A stretch of DNA of 64,000 bases, taken from positions 2,852,001 to 2,916,000 of the forward strand of contig NZ_CP082780.1 of assembly GCF_019915265.1 (NCBI RefSeq), written 5' to 3'. Source of the stretch: Bacillus aquiflavi. GTDB taxonomy: Bacteria; Bacillota; Bacilli; Bacillales; Cytobacillaceae. Shown here piece by piece: positions 47,143 to 56,107 of the stretch. Each line of letters starts with the position of its first letter. Position 1 is the stretch's first letter. Under the pieces are notes generated by a model. It worked only from the letters and a program-made list of their open reading frames with translations. It was not told the DNA's origin and ran no database searches. The position numbers were made by a program, and so were the translations under genes.

Positions 47143-47896
47143 GAGAGCACTGAAAAGGTCCCCAAAGAGATTTCTATCGAGTAGGTGAGCGACTTGTCGT
47201 TCATCTACTCGCCTTTTTGGAACCCGTTGATTTCCGTTCCAGGCGGACGCTTTCCGCGGGAGCGACGAGCCTCCTCCTTCACTTCGCTTCGCGCGGGGTC
47301 TCGTCTATCTCGCTTCCCGCAGGAGTCGCCGCCTTCCTCTCCAATCTATTAGTGATTACCATTAAAAATATTTCTCCTCTCTAAAAAATGTCCTTTTTCC
47401 TGTCTACTAAAATAAAGTAGATGCAGATGGTACTCTCCATGATTTCCACCTAAGAAACGCTCAATTTAAGTCCATATACGCCAATTTATAATATCTTCAT
47501 ACCAAAAGATAACAGGCTTCGTCAAATGAATGAACTTGTCGATTTTTCGTTTATATGAGAAGAACTAAAAACGAAATGCTGTTTGGATAATAGTCGAAAT
47601 GCAATTCCTTCTATCCGGATGATTAAGTATTTATTAAGAAAGGCGATTCATGATTAATCGAAAAGAAGAAGACAAGTTCGAATACAACAAGGATGCAGGT
47701 CGATTTAGCATGGAGATTCAATGAGCCACTACGATATTTGCCGTAAACCTCAAGCGATTATTGAAGCTTATGAACGAAAAAAGTAAGAAATAGGTAAAGA
47801 GAGAAGGCACTTTCTCTTCTTTTTGAACAGAAAGTACCTTCTTTTTATCTTAGAAACCGTTATGATATAAAAAAACGTAATTTTTTCAGTGCCCTC
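47143..47896 (+). mobile_element. IS1182-like element relic with internal deletion
   Basis: Near-matching inverted ends GAGAGCACTGAAAA (left) and TTTTTTCAGTGCCCTC (right) enclose decayed transposase DNA. Plus-strand frames give MNELVDFSFI, stop, EELKTKCCLDNSRNAIPSIR and MIKYLLRKAIHD, the N-terminus of IS1182-type transposases; later EEDKFEYNKDAGRF also fits. Most of the transposase is gone, and a GC-rich repeat sits inside the left part. About 750 bp remain. Confidence 0.7.
47220..47343. repeat. GC-rich Bacillus-type intergenic repeat
   Basis: GGAACCCGTTGATTTCCGTT, CCAGGCGGACGCTTTCCGCG, GGAGCGACGAGCCTCCTCC, GGGGTCTCGTCTATCTCGC and CCCGCAGGAGTCGCCGCC. I recognise this as the abundant GC-rich repeat found between genes in many Bacillus genomes; it forms long imperfect hairpins (GGCGGACGCTTTCCGCGGG with CCCGCAGGAGTCGCCGCC). 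Only one copy lies in this window. Confidence 0.7.
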
Positions 47897-47931
47897 AGCA
47901 TTAAAACCAGCTTTTTTTTTGCATTTATTTA

Positions 47932-49716
47932 TTATAAAACATAACGCTCTGCTTCAATAATTTTCTCTGCTGCTTCACGCTTCTTTGCAAGTACATTAAT
48001 TGGAGTGTGGCGGGTAAACTTACGAAGAGCCGATAACATCATGCGAAGTGTATCACCAGATTCAGTAGCAACTAACGTTTCCTTTGCAAGCTGCTCGATT
48101 TGGTTGAAAGCTTCTTGACAGAAGATTTCTGTGTAAAGGAGCTTTTGCTTATTCTTTTCGAGACCAGCTTTTGCGATTGCCTTCTCCGTACGTAAGACGA
48201 CAGATTCCATTGAATATGCATTTGAAACGATATCAGCAATGTTAGCTAAAATTTCTTGTTCTTTTTCTAAAGCTGTGCCAAACTTTTGTGCAGCTAAGCC
48301 TGCAATCATTAAACCGATTTTCTTTGCATTTTTCACTAAATATTTTTCTTGCGCTAATGCTTCATCACCAGGCTCTTCAGGCATAAGCATCATAAGCTCT
48401 TCTTGAAGTGCTTGTGCTTTCTGTAAAAGTGGAAGCTCGCCTTTCATTGCTTTACGTAAGAACGTCCCCGGTACTAGTAAACGGTTAATTTCATTCGTTC
48501 CTTCGAAAATTCGGTTAATCCGAGAATCACGATACATTCTTTCAATTTCATATTCAGTCATAAATCCATATCCACCATGGATTTGAACTCCTTCATCAAC
48601 TACGTGATCAAGAACTTCTGAAGCAAAAACTTTATTTAATGAACATTCAATTGCATACTCTGCAATCGCTTTCCCTACTTCTTTACCGTCTTTTTCTTCT
48701 TCTTCTGAAAGCATGCTCATTCGATCTTCAAATAACCCAACTGTACGGTAAACAGAACTTTCAGCGGCGTAAATCTTTGCTGCCAATGTACCGAATTTTT
48801 CCTTCGTTAAGTTAAATTGAGCAATTGGTGTTTTAAATTGTTGACGTTGGTTCGCATATTCAACTGTTACTTCAAATGCCCGTTTTGATGCTCCTACTGC
48901 ACCTACACCTAACTTATAACGACCAATATTTAAAATATTAAAAGCAATAACGTGGCCTTTACCAATTTCGCCTAAAACGTTTTCTTTTGGTACAGGTACA
49001 TCCTCTAAAATTAATGTGCGTGTTGAAGAGCTTTTAATTCCCATTTTCTTTTCTTCAGCACCAGTTGACACTCCTGGATAGTCTCTTTCTACAATAAACG
49101 CTGTGAATTTGTCGCCATCAATTTTTGCGTACACGATAAATACATCGGCAAATCCAGCGTTTGTAATCCATTGTTTTTCACCATTCAAAATATAATGTGT
49201 TCCTTCAGCATTTAACTTTGCTGTTGTTTTAGCACCTAAAGCATCTGAACCAGAACCAGGCTCAGTTAAAGCATAGGCAGCAATTTTTTCCCCGGTTGCA
49301 AGTAACGGAAGGTATTTTTCCTTTTGTTCTTCTTTACCGAATAACACAATTGGCAAAGAGCCTATTCCTACATGAGCACCATGAGTAATTGAGAAGCCGC
49401 CTGCACGGGACATTTTTTCCGCTATTAATGCCGAGCTAATTTTATCAAGTCCGATTCCGCCATATTGTTCAGGAACATCAGCGCCTAATAACCCCAACTC
49501 TCCCGCTTGTTTTAGTAGCTTTACAGAACGATCAAATTCATGATTTTCTAAATGTTCAACCTCAGGCATTACTTCATTTACTACATAATCCTCAGTCGTT
49601 TTTGCAATCATTTTATGCTCATCTGAAAAATCCTCTGGAGTGAACATTTTTTCCGCACTTATGTCGTCAATTAAAAAACTTCCGCCTTTTACTAAGTTTT
49701 CAGTTTGATTACTCAT
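47932..49716 (-). CDS. fadE: FadE, long acyl-CoA dehydrogenase
   Basis: 594 residues, longer than the usual 380 because of a C-terminal extension, as in the Bacillus FadE. The FAD/substrate signature AAYALTEPGSGSDALGAKTT, WITNAGFADVFIVYAKIDG and GGYGFMTEYEIERMYRDSRI with EGTNEINR (the catalytic Glu) are present. It introduces the first double bond of beta-oxidation. Last gene of fadN-fadA-fadE; 35 bases from fadA. Confidence 0.95.
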   Translation of the reverse strand: MSNQTENLVKGGSFLIDDISAEKMFTPEDFSDEHKMIAKTTEDYVVNEVMPEVEHLENHEFDRSVKLLKQAGELGLLGADVPEQYGGIGLDKISSALIAEKMSRAGGFSITHGAHVGIGSLPIVLFGKEEQKEKYLPLLATGEKIAAYALTEPGSGSDALGAKTTAKLNAEGTHYILNGEKQWITNAGFADVFIVYAKIDGDKFTAFIVERDYPGVSTGAEEKKMGIKSSSTRTLILEDVPVPKENVLGEIGKGHVIAFNILNIGRYKLGVGAVGASKRAFEVTVEYANQRQQFKTPIAQFNLTKEKFGTLAAKIYAAESSVYRTVGLFEDRMSMLSEEEEKDGKEVGKAIAEYAIECSLNKVFASEVLDHVVDEGVQIHGGYGFMTEYEIERMYRDSRINRIFEGTNEINRLLVPGTFLRKAMKGELPLLQKAQALQEELMMLMPEEPGDEALAQEKYLVKNAKKIGLMIAGLAAQKFGTALEKEQEILANIADIVSNAYSMESVVLRTEKAIAKAGLEKNKQKLLYTEIFCQEAFNQIEQLAKETLVATESGDTLRMMLSALRKFTRHTPINVLAKKREAAEKIIEAERYVL

Positions 49717-49751
49717 TTTTTCTTCCTCCTATCATTTTTTAAGAGATTAGA

Positions 49752-50927
49752 TTAAAGAAGTTCAAATACTCCAGCAGCTCCCATTCCGCCGCCGATACAC
49801 ATTGTCACAACACCGAATTGGACATTGCGTCGCTTCATTTCATGAATAAGTGTTAATGTAAGTTTTGAACCAGTACAGCCTAACGGATGACCTAAAGCAA
49901 TTGCGCCGCCATTTACGTTCACTTTTTCTTCATCTAAACTAAGCTCGCGAATAACTTGAATTGATTGGGAAGCAAATGCTTCATTTAGTTCAAATAAGCC
50001 AATATCGGAAAGTTCGAGCCCTGCAAGTTTTAACGCTTTTGGAATGGCTACGACTGGACCGACCCCCATAATTTCAGGAGGAACGCCTCCGACAGCAAAC
50101 GATCTAAATTTAGCCATTGGCTGTAATCCTAAAGAATTCGCCTTTTCCCGATCCATGACCATGACAGCAGCAGCTCCATCACTCGTTTGTGAAGCATTTC
50201 CGGCTGTCACAGTTCCGTTAACCGAGAAAGCAGGACGAAGCTTTGCTAACACATCTACATTCGTATCAGGGCGAACACCTTCGTCTTGACTAAATTGAAT
50301 TGTTTTTTCAACGAGCTGATGATCTTTTCCTACTGAACGCATTGTAACGTCTACTGGCACAATTTCATCTTCAAATTTTCCTTCTTGAATTGCCTTTGCG
50401 GCCTTTTGATGGCTATTTACAGCAAAAGCGTCTTGATCTTCACGGCTAATACCGTATTTTTTTGCGACTTCTTCTGCTGTATGACCCATTCCCATATAAT
50501 ATTCCGGGGCTGTTTCCGCAAGCTTTGCGTTCGGACGAACGACGTGTCCCATCATCGGAACTAAGCTCATTGACTCAGCGCCGCCAGCAATAATTGTGTC
50601 AGCGTGTCCAATCATAATTTTTTCAGCTGCATAAGCGATTGATTGTAAACCAGATGAGCAATAACGATTGATTGTTATTGCAGGGACTGTATGTGAAAGT
50701 CCAGCAAGCGCCCCGATGTTGCGCGCCATATTCAGTCCTTGCTCAGCCTCTGGCATTGCACAGCCAATGATTAAATCATCAATATTACCTTCGTAATTTC
50801 CCGCTCTTTTAAGCGTTTCTTTTACAACTAGTGCCCCTAAATCATCAGGGCGAACATTGGCAAGAGTCCCTTTCTTTGCCTTGCCGACTGGAGTTCGGGC
50901 ACCAGCAACAATTACCGCTTCTCTCAT
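49752..50927 (-). CDS. fadA: FadA, 3-ketoacyl-CoA thiolase
   Basis: 391 residues. The nucleophile Cys is in [19 protein letters not shown], the His in [19 protein letters not shown], and the second Cys in [16 protein letters not shown]. Thiolase cleaves 3-ketoacyl-CoA in the last step of beta-oxidation. AGAGGAGGAAC precedes the ATG. Middle gene of the fad operon. Confidence 0.95.
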   Translation of the reverse strand: MREAVIVAGARTPVGKAKKGTLANVRPDDLGALVVKETLKRAGNYEGNIDDLIIGCAMPEAEQGLNMARNIGALAGLSHTVPAITINRYCSSGLQSIAYAAEKIMIGHADTIIAGGAESMSLVPMMGHVVRPNAKLAETAPEYYMGMGHTAEEVAKKYGISREDQDAFAVNSHQKAAKAIQEGKFEDEIVPVDVTMRSVGKDHQLVEKTIQFSQDEGVRPDTNVDVLAKLRPAFSVNGTVTAGNASQTSDGAAAVMVMDREKANSLGLQPMAKFRSFAVGGVPPEIMGVGPVVAIPKALKLAGLELSDIGLFELNEAFASQSIQVIRELSLDEEKVNVNGGAIALGHPLGCTGSKLTLTLIHEMKRRNVQFGVVTMCIGGGMGAAGVFELL

Positions 50928-50987
50928 GTCTCGTTCCTCCTCTTTCTGTCACTTAATTAAAACTCTTTATATAAATCTCTTATTCTC

Positions 50988-53372
50988 CTAGTTACGCAAA
51001 GGCTTGCCTTTTACAAGCATATGTTGCATCCGCTGCTGTGATTTTGGTTCTTGAATTAAGCTTAAAAACGCTTCTCTTTCAAGATTCAGCAAATATTGCT
51101 CATCGACTTTTGTTCCATAAGGAACTTTACCGCCAGCAATCACGTACGCAAGCTTTTTCGCAATTTTTAAATCATGATCAGAAATATAGCCTGAATCGTA
51201 CATCGCTTGTGCACCTAATAGCAATGTTGCATAACCTGTCTCTCCAACAACAGGAATTTTCTTTCGAACAGGTGGTTTGTAGCCTTTTTCATAAAGAGCT
51301 AATGCAGCTTGTTTTGCATCGTAAAGAAGATGATCACTGTTTACGCTTACACCGTCAGCTTTGTTTAAGAAGTTAAGCTCTCGAGCTTCTTCTCCGGAAG
51401 TAGACACCTTTGCCATTGCAATCGTTTCAAACACTTTATTGGCTACTTCTTGTAAATCATATTTAAGCTCATTTGGCATACTCGCAAGATACTTCATGTA
51501 AAGCTCCTTGTTTCCGCCGCCTCCTGGGATCAGTCCAACCCCTACTTCAACAAGACCCATATACGTTTCCATTGATGCTTGAATATGGTCTGCAGGTAAA
51601 CATACTTCTGTTCCGCCACCCAGAGTCATTCCAAACGGTGCAGCAACTACTGGCTTTGAGCAGTATTTAATTTTCATCATTGCTTGTTGAAAATGGTTTA
51701 TGACCATATCAATCTCAAAAATATTATCGTCTTGTGCTTCCATTAAAATCATTGCTAAGTTCGCACCAACGCAGAAGTTCTTCCCTTGGTTACCGATCAC
51801 TAGTCCTTTATAATTTTTTTCTACTTCATCAACAGCAAAATTAATCATTTGAATGATGTCAAATCCAATCGCATTGTTCGGTGAATGGAATTCTAACAGA
51901 GCAATCCCGTCACCAAGATCAATCAGACTTGCACCACTGTTTTTCTTAATCACATCATGTTGTTTTTTCAGCATTTTAAGGTTCATTACTTTTTCGTTTT
52001 CAATCATTTGTTTGTATTGCCCGTTATCATAGTAGTATCGTTTTCCTTCTTCCTCTTTATAGAAAGAAGTAAATCCGTTTGCCAGCATGTCTTTTAGCAA
52101 TGACGGCACTTCGATACCGGCTTTCTCCATTTTCTCAACAGATTTTCCAACACCAATTGCATCCCATGTTTCAAACGGACCAAGCTTCCAGCCGAAGCCC
52201 CACTTCATCGCACGGTCAACTGCCACAATATCATCAGCAATTTCTCCTAACAGCTCTGCCGAATAAATTAGGACTGGGGTTAAAATATTCCATAGCAAAC
52301 TGCCGGCACGGTCATTTGCATAAACGAGCGCTTTCATTTTATTAGCAAGCCCTTTTTGCTGCTTGCTCATTTCAATTGCAGCTGATTTTAATTTTTTCCT
52401 TGGCTCATACTGTAATGTTTCTGGATTTAATTCAAGAATATCTTTTCCTTTTTTCAGATAAAATCCTTGACCAGATTTACTTCCTAGCCAACCTTTTTCA
52501 AGCATCTCTTTCATAAAGGCAGGAACTTCAAATACTTCTTTTTCTTTTCCGTCCACTTGGTCGTATACATTTTTAGCAACATGAGCAAACGTATCTAAAC
52601 CTACTACATCAAGCGTACGGAATGTAGCGCTTTTCGGGCGTCCAATTAATGGACCTGTAACAGAATCTACTTCACCAACGCTATAGCCATTTTTTATCAT
52701 TTCTTGTAAAGTTACGAGTAAACCGTAAGTACCGATTCGGTTAGCAATAAAGTTCGGTGTATCCTTTGCTTCAACCACACCTTTACCAAGGATATTTTCC
52801 CCATACTGCTTCATAAAAGCTAACACTTCAGGAGCAGTTTTTTTCGTCGGGATCACCTCTAGTAATTTTAAGTAACGAGGCGGATTGAAGAAATGTGTAC
52901 CGAGAAAATGCTTTTGAAAGTCTTCAGAGCGTCCTTCAGCCATTGCTTCAACAGAAATACCTGATGTATGAGAGCTAACGATACTTCCTTGTTTGCGATA
53001 TTGATCAACTTTTTCAAATACTTGCTTCTTAATCGCTAAATTTTCAACGACAACTTCGATAATCCAGTCGCATTCTCCTAATCGCTCCATATCATCTTCG
53101 AAGTTTCCAGCTTCAAGAAGTGCGAGACTTTGTTTAGATGTTAATGGTGCTGGCTTTTGCTTTAAAAGCTTTTGGATTGCCTCTTCACTGATTCTGTTAC
53201 GAACTTTCTTATCAGCAAGCGTTAATCCTTGCTTTTTTTCTTTCGCAGTTAATTCTTTTGGTACTATATCCAGTAATAATGTTGGTATTCCAATATTCGC
53301 CAAATGAGCAGCGATTCCAGATCCCATTACACCTGAACCAAGAACAGCAGCCTTTTTGATTCGTTGGGTCAA
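50988..53372 (-). CDS. fadN: FadN, enoyl-CoA hydratase/3-hydroxyacyl-CoA dehydrogenase
   Basis: 794 residues, starts with TTG at 53372 after AAAGGAGG. The N-terminal half is the 3-hydroxyacyl-CoA dehydrogenase (AAVLGSGVMGSGIAAHLANI, then HFFNPPRYLKLLEVIP with the catalytic His); the C-terminal third is an enoyl-CoA hydratase (LVIGNQGKNFCVGANLAMIL, GMTLGGGTEVCLPAD). The two middle steps of beta-oxidation are thus fused in the reverse order of E. coli FadB. A FadR-type operator lies between its promoter and start. Confidence 0.95.
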   Translation of the reverse strand: MTQRIKKAAVLGSGVMGSGIAAHLANIGIPTLLLDIVPKELTAKEKKQGLTLADKKVRNRISEEAIQKLLKQKPAPLTSKQSLALLEAGNFEDDMERLGECDWIIEVVVENLAIKKQVFEKVDQYRKQGSIVSSHTSGISVEAMAEGRSEDFQKHFLGTHFFNPPRYLKLLEVIPTKKTAPEVLAFMKQYGENILGKGVVEAKDTPNFIANRIGTYGLLVTLQEMIKNGYSVGEVDSVTGPLIGRPKSATFRTLDVVGLDTFAHVAKNVYDQVDGKEKEVFEVPAFMKEMLEKGWLGSKSGQGFYLKKGKDILELNPETLQYEPRKKLKSAAIEMSKQQKGLANKMKALVYANDRAGSLLWNILTPVLIYSAELLGEIADDIVAVDRAMKWGFGWKLGPFETWDAIGVGKSVEKMEKAGIEVPSLLKDMLANGFTSFYKEEEGKRYYYDNGQYKQMIENEKVMNLKMLKKQHDVIKKNSGASLIDLGDGIALLEFHSPNNAIGFDIIQMINFAVDEVEKNYKGLVIGNQGKNFCVGANLAMILMEAQDDNIFEIDMVINHFQQAMMKIKYCSKPVVAAPFGMTLGGGTEVCLPADHIQASMETYMGLVEVGVGLIPGGGGNKELYMKYLASMPNELKYDLQEVANKVFETIAMAKVSTSGEEARELNFLNKADGVSVNSDHLLYDAKQAALALYEKGYKPPVRKKIPVVGETGYATLLLGAQAMYDSGYISDHDLKIAKKLAYVIAGGKVPYGTKVDEQYLLNLEREAFLSLIQEPKSQQRMQHMLVKGKPLRN

Positions 53373-53400
53373 TTCTGTTTCCTCCTTTTAAAATAAGTTT

Positions 53401-53418
53401 TGAATGAATGCTCATTCT
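53401..53418. promoter_or_regulatory. FadR-type operator of the fadNAE operon
   Basis: TGAATGAATGCTCATTCT is a near-perfect inverted repeat (TGAATGA-n4-TCATTCt) that fits the Bacillus FadR consensus and lies 29 bases before fadN. Long-chain acyl-CoA would relieve repression. Confidence 0.85.
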
Positions 53419-53468
53419 TTTTTTTATTAAAAAAAATGAACTCCTAAAAATGAGTTATGTTACTTAAT

Positions 53469-53497
53469 ACTATAAAATATTTTAAAAATTTCCGCAA
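53469..53497 (-). promoter_or_regulatory. Sigma-A-type promoter of fadNAE
   Basis: TTGCGG (53497-53492) and TATAGT (53474-53469) with a 17-base spacer on the minus strand; the FadR site lies about 50 bases downstream of the -10. Confidence 0.5.
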
Positions 53498-53555
53498 TGA
53501 TTTTTAAGAATTTCATCAAAAAATTTCTTTTTTTATTGATTGACGTGCAAAAATA

Positions 53556-53581
53556 AAATGCAGACGAAAATGCCTGCATTT
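53556..53581 (-). terminator. fadM terminator
   Basis: AAATGCAG / CTGCATTT stem, with TTATTTTTG beyond it on the minus strand. Confidence 0.7.
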
Positions 53582-53597
53582 GAGCTTAGAGAAAAAG

Positions 53598-53650
53598 GTA
53601 ATACTTGAGTACTAGTGAAAACGCTTGTCAGTCAATGCGAAAGCGAGCTA
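53598..53650 (-). repeat. Partial copy of the dispersed repeat, opposite orientation
   Basis: On the minus strand the stretch contains CGCTTTCGCATTGACTGACA followed by AGCGTTTTCA, matching the right half of the family. Confidence 0.55.
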
Positions 53651-53707
53651 GGAATGAATGAAAACGTCCATCAAAAATCTTACTATTTATACATGCATTT
53701 CATCTGT

Positions 53708-54625
53708 CTATCTTTTCATCATTCCTTTTAGGACGAAAGCAACGTTAGCTGGTCTTTCAGCCAAGCGGCGCATAAAATACCCATACCAATCCGTTCCATA
53801 TGGAACATAGACGCGCATTTTATAGCCCTCTTTAACTAATTCAAGCTGTCTTTCTGAACGAATTCCGTATAACATTTGAAATTCAAATTGGTTATTCGGA
53901 ATGTGATGTTCTTTGACAAGTTTTTTCGTATATTCGATAATCGCATCATCATGTGTTGCGATAGCAGCATAATTACCATTAAGAAGGTGCAATTTAATGA
54001 TTTTTTTAAAGTTTTCATCGACATCTTTCTTATTTGGAAAAGCTACCTCCGCTGACTCTTTATATGCTCCTTTGACAAGGCGCAAATTAGGAGAATAGTC
54101 ATTTAATTCGATTATATCTTTTTCTGTTCGATATAAATAAGCTTGGATGACCGTTCCAACGTTATCGTATTCTGATTTTAATCGTTTAAAAATATCCAGT
54201 GTTCTTCCAATTCGTGAATAATCTTCCATATCAATCGTAACAAACACATCATTTTCTTTTGCTGCTTCTAAAATACGATGCATATTATTCATTACAAGTT
54301 CGTCCGAAATATCAAGTCCCATTGATGTCATTTTTAATGACAACTGAGAATGAAGCTTTTCTTTTCCAATTGCTCTAATTGCTTCAATTGAGTGATCAGC
54401 CATTTCGTTAGCTTCCTGTTCATGATCAACAAATTCCCCCAAATAGTCGATTGTAACTTCAAGACCTTTTTTATTTATTGTTTTTATTTTTTTTACTGCC
54501 TCCTCAATTGTTTCACCAGCGACGAAACGAGACGCACCGAATCGCAAGCCATATTTTTTAGCTGCATTTGTTAACACTCTTTTTTTTGATAAAAAGAGAA
54601 AAAAATTTCTCATCAACTGTTCCAT
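53708..54625 (-). CDS. fadM: FadM, proline dehydrogenase
   Basis: 305 residues. The ATG at 54625 (MEQLMRNFFLFLSKKRVLTN) follows GAGGAGG; an upstream start would add 19 residues. The FAD-barrel hallmarks are LRLVKGAYKESAEVAFPNKK, IATHDD, and the C-terminal YVPYGTDWYGYFMRRLAERP, which carries the proline-binding arginines. It oxidises proline to pyrroline-5-carboxylate. It is transcribed towards fadN but has its own terminator, so it is a separate unit with the B. subtilis order. Confidence 0.92.
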   Translation of the reverse strand: MEQLMRNFFLFLSKKRVLTNAAKKYGLRFGASRFVAGETIEEAVKKIKTINKKGLEVTIDYLGEFVDHEQEANEMADHSIEAIRAIGKEKLHSQLSLKMTSMGLDISDELVMNNMHRILEAAKENDVFVTIDMEDYSRIGRTLDIFKRLKSEYDNVGTVIQAYLYRTEKDIIELNDYSPNLRLVKGAYKESAEVAFPNKKDVDENFKKIIKLHLLNGNYAAIATHDDAIIEYTKKLVKEHHIPNNQFEFQMLYGIRSERQLELVKEGYKMRVYVPYGTDWYGYFMRRLAERPANVAFVLKGMMKR

Positions 54626-54874
54626 TTTTGCAACCTCCTCACATAAGCACAGTATTTCAACCTGTAGACAAAATGAAAGCACATTTCCACTTCATAAGCG
54701 GAAACGATAGAGCTTGCAACGAAAAATCTCAAGCGCCTGTCTACACTTCTGTAATATGTAGTATTATTCCCAACCTGCCTTAAAAGATATGTTGCTATTT
54801 TTATTAAAAAAATTCTGCATAAAATATACATATGAGGGAAGGATAATGTCGACAATTATTCGGGAGGTAATGTT

Positions 54875-55135
54875 ATGCAGCAACAAAATATGAACATGCA
54901 AAATCAAGCTAGAATTATGCAAGAGCCACCGCAAATTATTTCAACTAAAGACTCTCTTTATTTAACAGATATGCTTTCATGGAATTTACTTGCAATGAAG
55001 AAAGCTCATTTTTTTGCACAACAATGTCAAGACCAAGAATTAAAGTCAGAAATTGAGAAGTTCGGACAAATGCATCAACGTCATTACGAGCAAATTTTAT
55101 CCCACTTAAATCAAAATCAAACATTTAGCATGTAG
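54875..55135 (+). CDS. CotF-like spore coat protein (small)
   Basis: 86 residues behind CGGGAGGTAATGTT. The Gln/Met/Asn-rich start is followed by STKDSLYLTDMLSWNLLAMK, then KAHFFAQQCQDQELKSEIEK, resembling the ferritin-like helices of the CotF family with a conserved DxxLTDML-type segment. Its partner gene lies 36 bases downstream. A structural coat role is likely from family and neighbours. Confidence 0.75.
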   Translation: MQQQNMNMQNQARIMQEPPQIISTKDSLYLTDMLSWNLLAMKKAHFFAQQCQDQELKSEIEKFGQMHQRHYEQILSHLNQNQTFSM

Positions 55136-55170
55136 TTATTGCTTTAAAAATACGTAAAGGAGTTTTTGCA

Positions 55171-55512
55171 ATGAATCAAAATCAACAGAAGGTTCAAAAC
55201 CCTGAAACTCAAGTTCCGAAAACACCGCAAATGAACGACCGTGATTTTGTAAACGATATGTTGACAACTGAAAAATATATGACGACTTCTTATACGATGG
55301 CTTTACATGAAGCAAGTCACCAAGCCTTATATCAAGACTTATTATCGATTTTTAATGAAACACAAGATGCACAGCGAGAGCTATATAATTTAATGTTTAA
55401 AAAAGGCTGGTATCACGTTGATGCTGAGGCTCAACAAAAACTTCAGCAGTCATATCAGCAGTTCCAAGGTTATTCATCTCAATTTCCTTACGGTAACGGA
55501 CAAATGCAATAA
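55171..55512 (+). CDS. CotF-family spore coat protein
   Basis: 113 residues behind AAGGAG. NDRDFVNDMLTTEKYMTTSY, then ALHEASHQALYQDLLSIFNE and LYNLMFKKGWYHVDAEAQQK form the coat-F domain. The Gln-rich tail (QQSYQQFQGYSSQFPYGNGQ) is typical of coat proteins. It pairs with the preceding smaller relative; the yusM-yusN order in B. subtilis suggests correspondence with YusN. A terminator follows directly. Confidence 0.85.
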   Translation: MNQNQQKVQNPETQVPKTPQMNDRDFVNDMLTTEKYMTTSYTMALHEASHQALYQDLLSIFNETQDAQRELYNLMFKKGWYHVDAEAQQKLQQSYQQFQGYSSQFPYGNGQMQ

Positions 55513-55522
55513 GAAGAAAGTT

Positions 55523-55551
55523 CATCCCGTTCAGAAACTCCGAACGGGATG
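55523..55551 (+). terminator. Terminator of the CotF-like pair
   Basis: CATCCCGTTC / GAACGGGATG perfect stem followed by ATTATTTTT. Confidence 0.9.
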
Positions 55552-55651
55552 ATTATTTTTGATTTATTTCCTTGTTAATAAGCTAGGATCATAAAGAAAG
55601 AACAAAAAATTTAGAAAAAATCATTAGTCGCTATTTGTAACAACAGACCGA

Positions 55652-55900
55652 CTACTTTATTTTTGCTCGATGAATATCATTTAATTCCTTTATCTCACTT
55701 ATTAATTTTTTCATTGCTTCTTTTCCTTCAGGATATTGTTCATTCCAATGTTTTACTAATGGCGGCATTGATTTCGCCATATATGTATATAAAACCCAAA
55801 TCTTCACTTTTTCTATTAATTCATCATTCTTGTCACCGAGTAATAATTCGGTATATTTTTCAATAAGCGCAGCGAATTGATCGCTAAACTTTTGATCCAT
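55652..55900 (-). CDS. yusU: YusU, DUF2573 protein
   Basis: 82 residues, mostly helical and charged: FAALIEKYTELLLGDKNDEL, then KVKIWVLYTYMAKSMPPLVK and HWNEQYPEGKEAMKKLISE. I recognise the YusU/DUF2573 type; the function is unknown. It is convergent with the coat-gene pair and has no strong ribosome-binding site (GGGAATGTAA). Confidence 0.75.
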   Translation of the reverse strand: MDQKFSDQFAALIEKYTELLLGDKNDELIEKVKIWVLYTYMAKSMPPLVKHWNEQYPEGKEAMKKLISEIKELNDIHRAKIK

Positions 55901-55968
55901 TTACATTCCCATACCTTTCCTTTTATCCGACTAAAAGAAAACCTTCAATGCTCCCGCCACTAAAGGCC

Positions 55969-56082
55969 TAGACTGTTGACAAACAAACTCATGAACGACT
56001 GTTCTATTCGCTTTCACTTTTGCTGCGGACCTCGCTTGACATAAGCATTTGCGAGTTCAAATGTTACTTTGTCTACAATCTG
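55969..56082 (+). repeat. Dispersed repeat, copy J
   Basis: Starts AGACTGTTGACAAAC, lacks the CATTCTTCGTT part, then CTCATGAACGACTGTTCTAT, TCGCTTTCAC and a right end TTGTCTACAATCTG that is the approximate inverse of the left end. Confidence 0.7.
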
Positions 56083-56107
56083 AGCCTTCAGTATGCTAAA
56101 TATTTCG

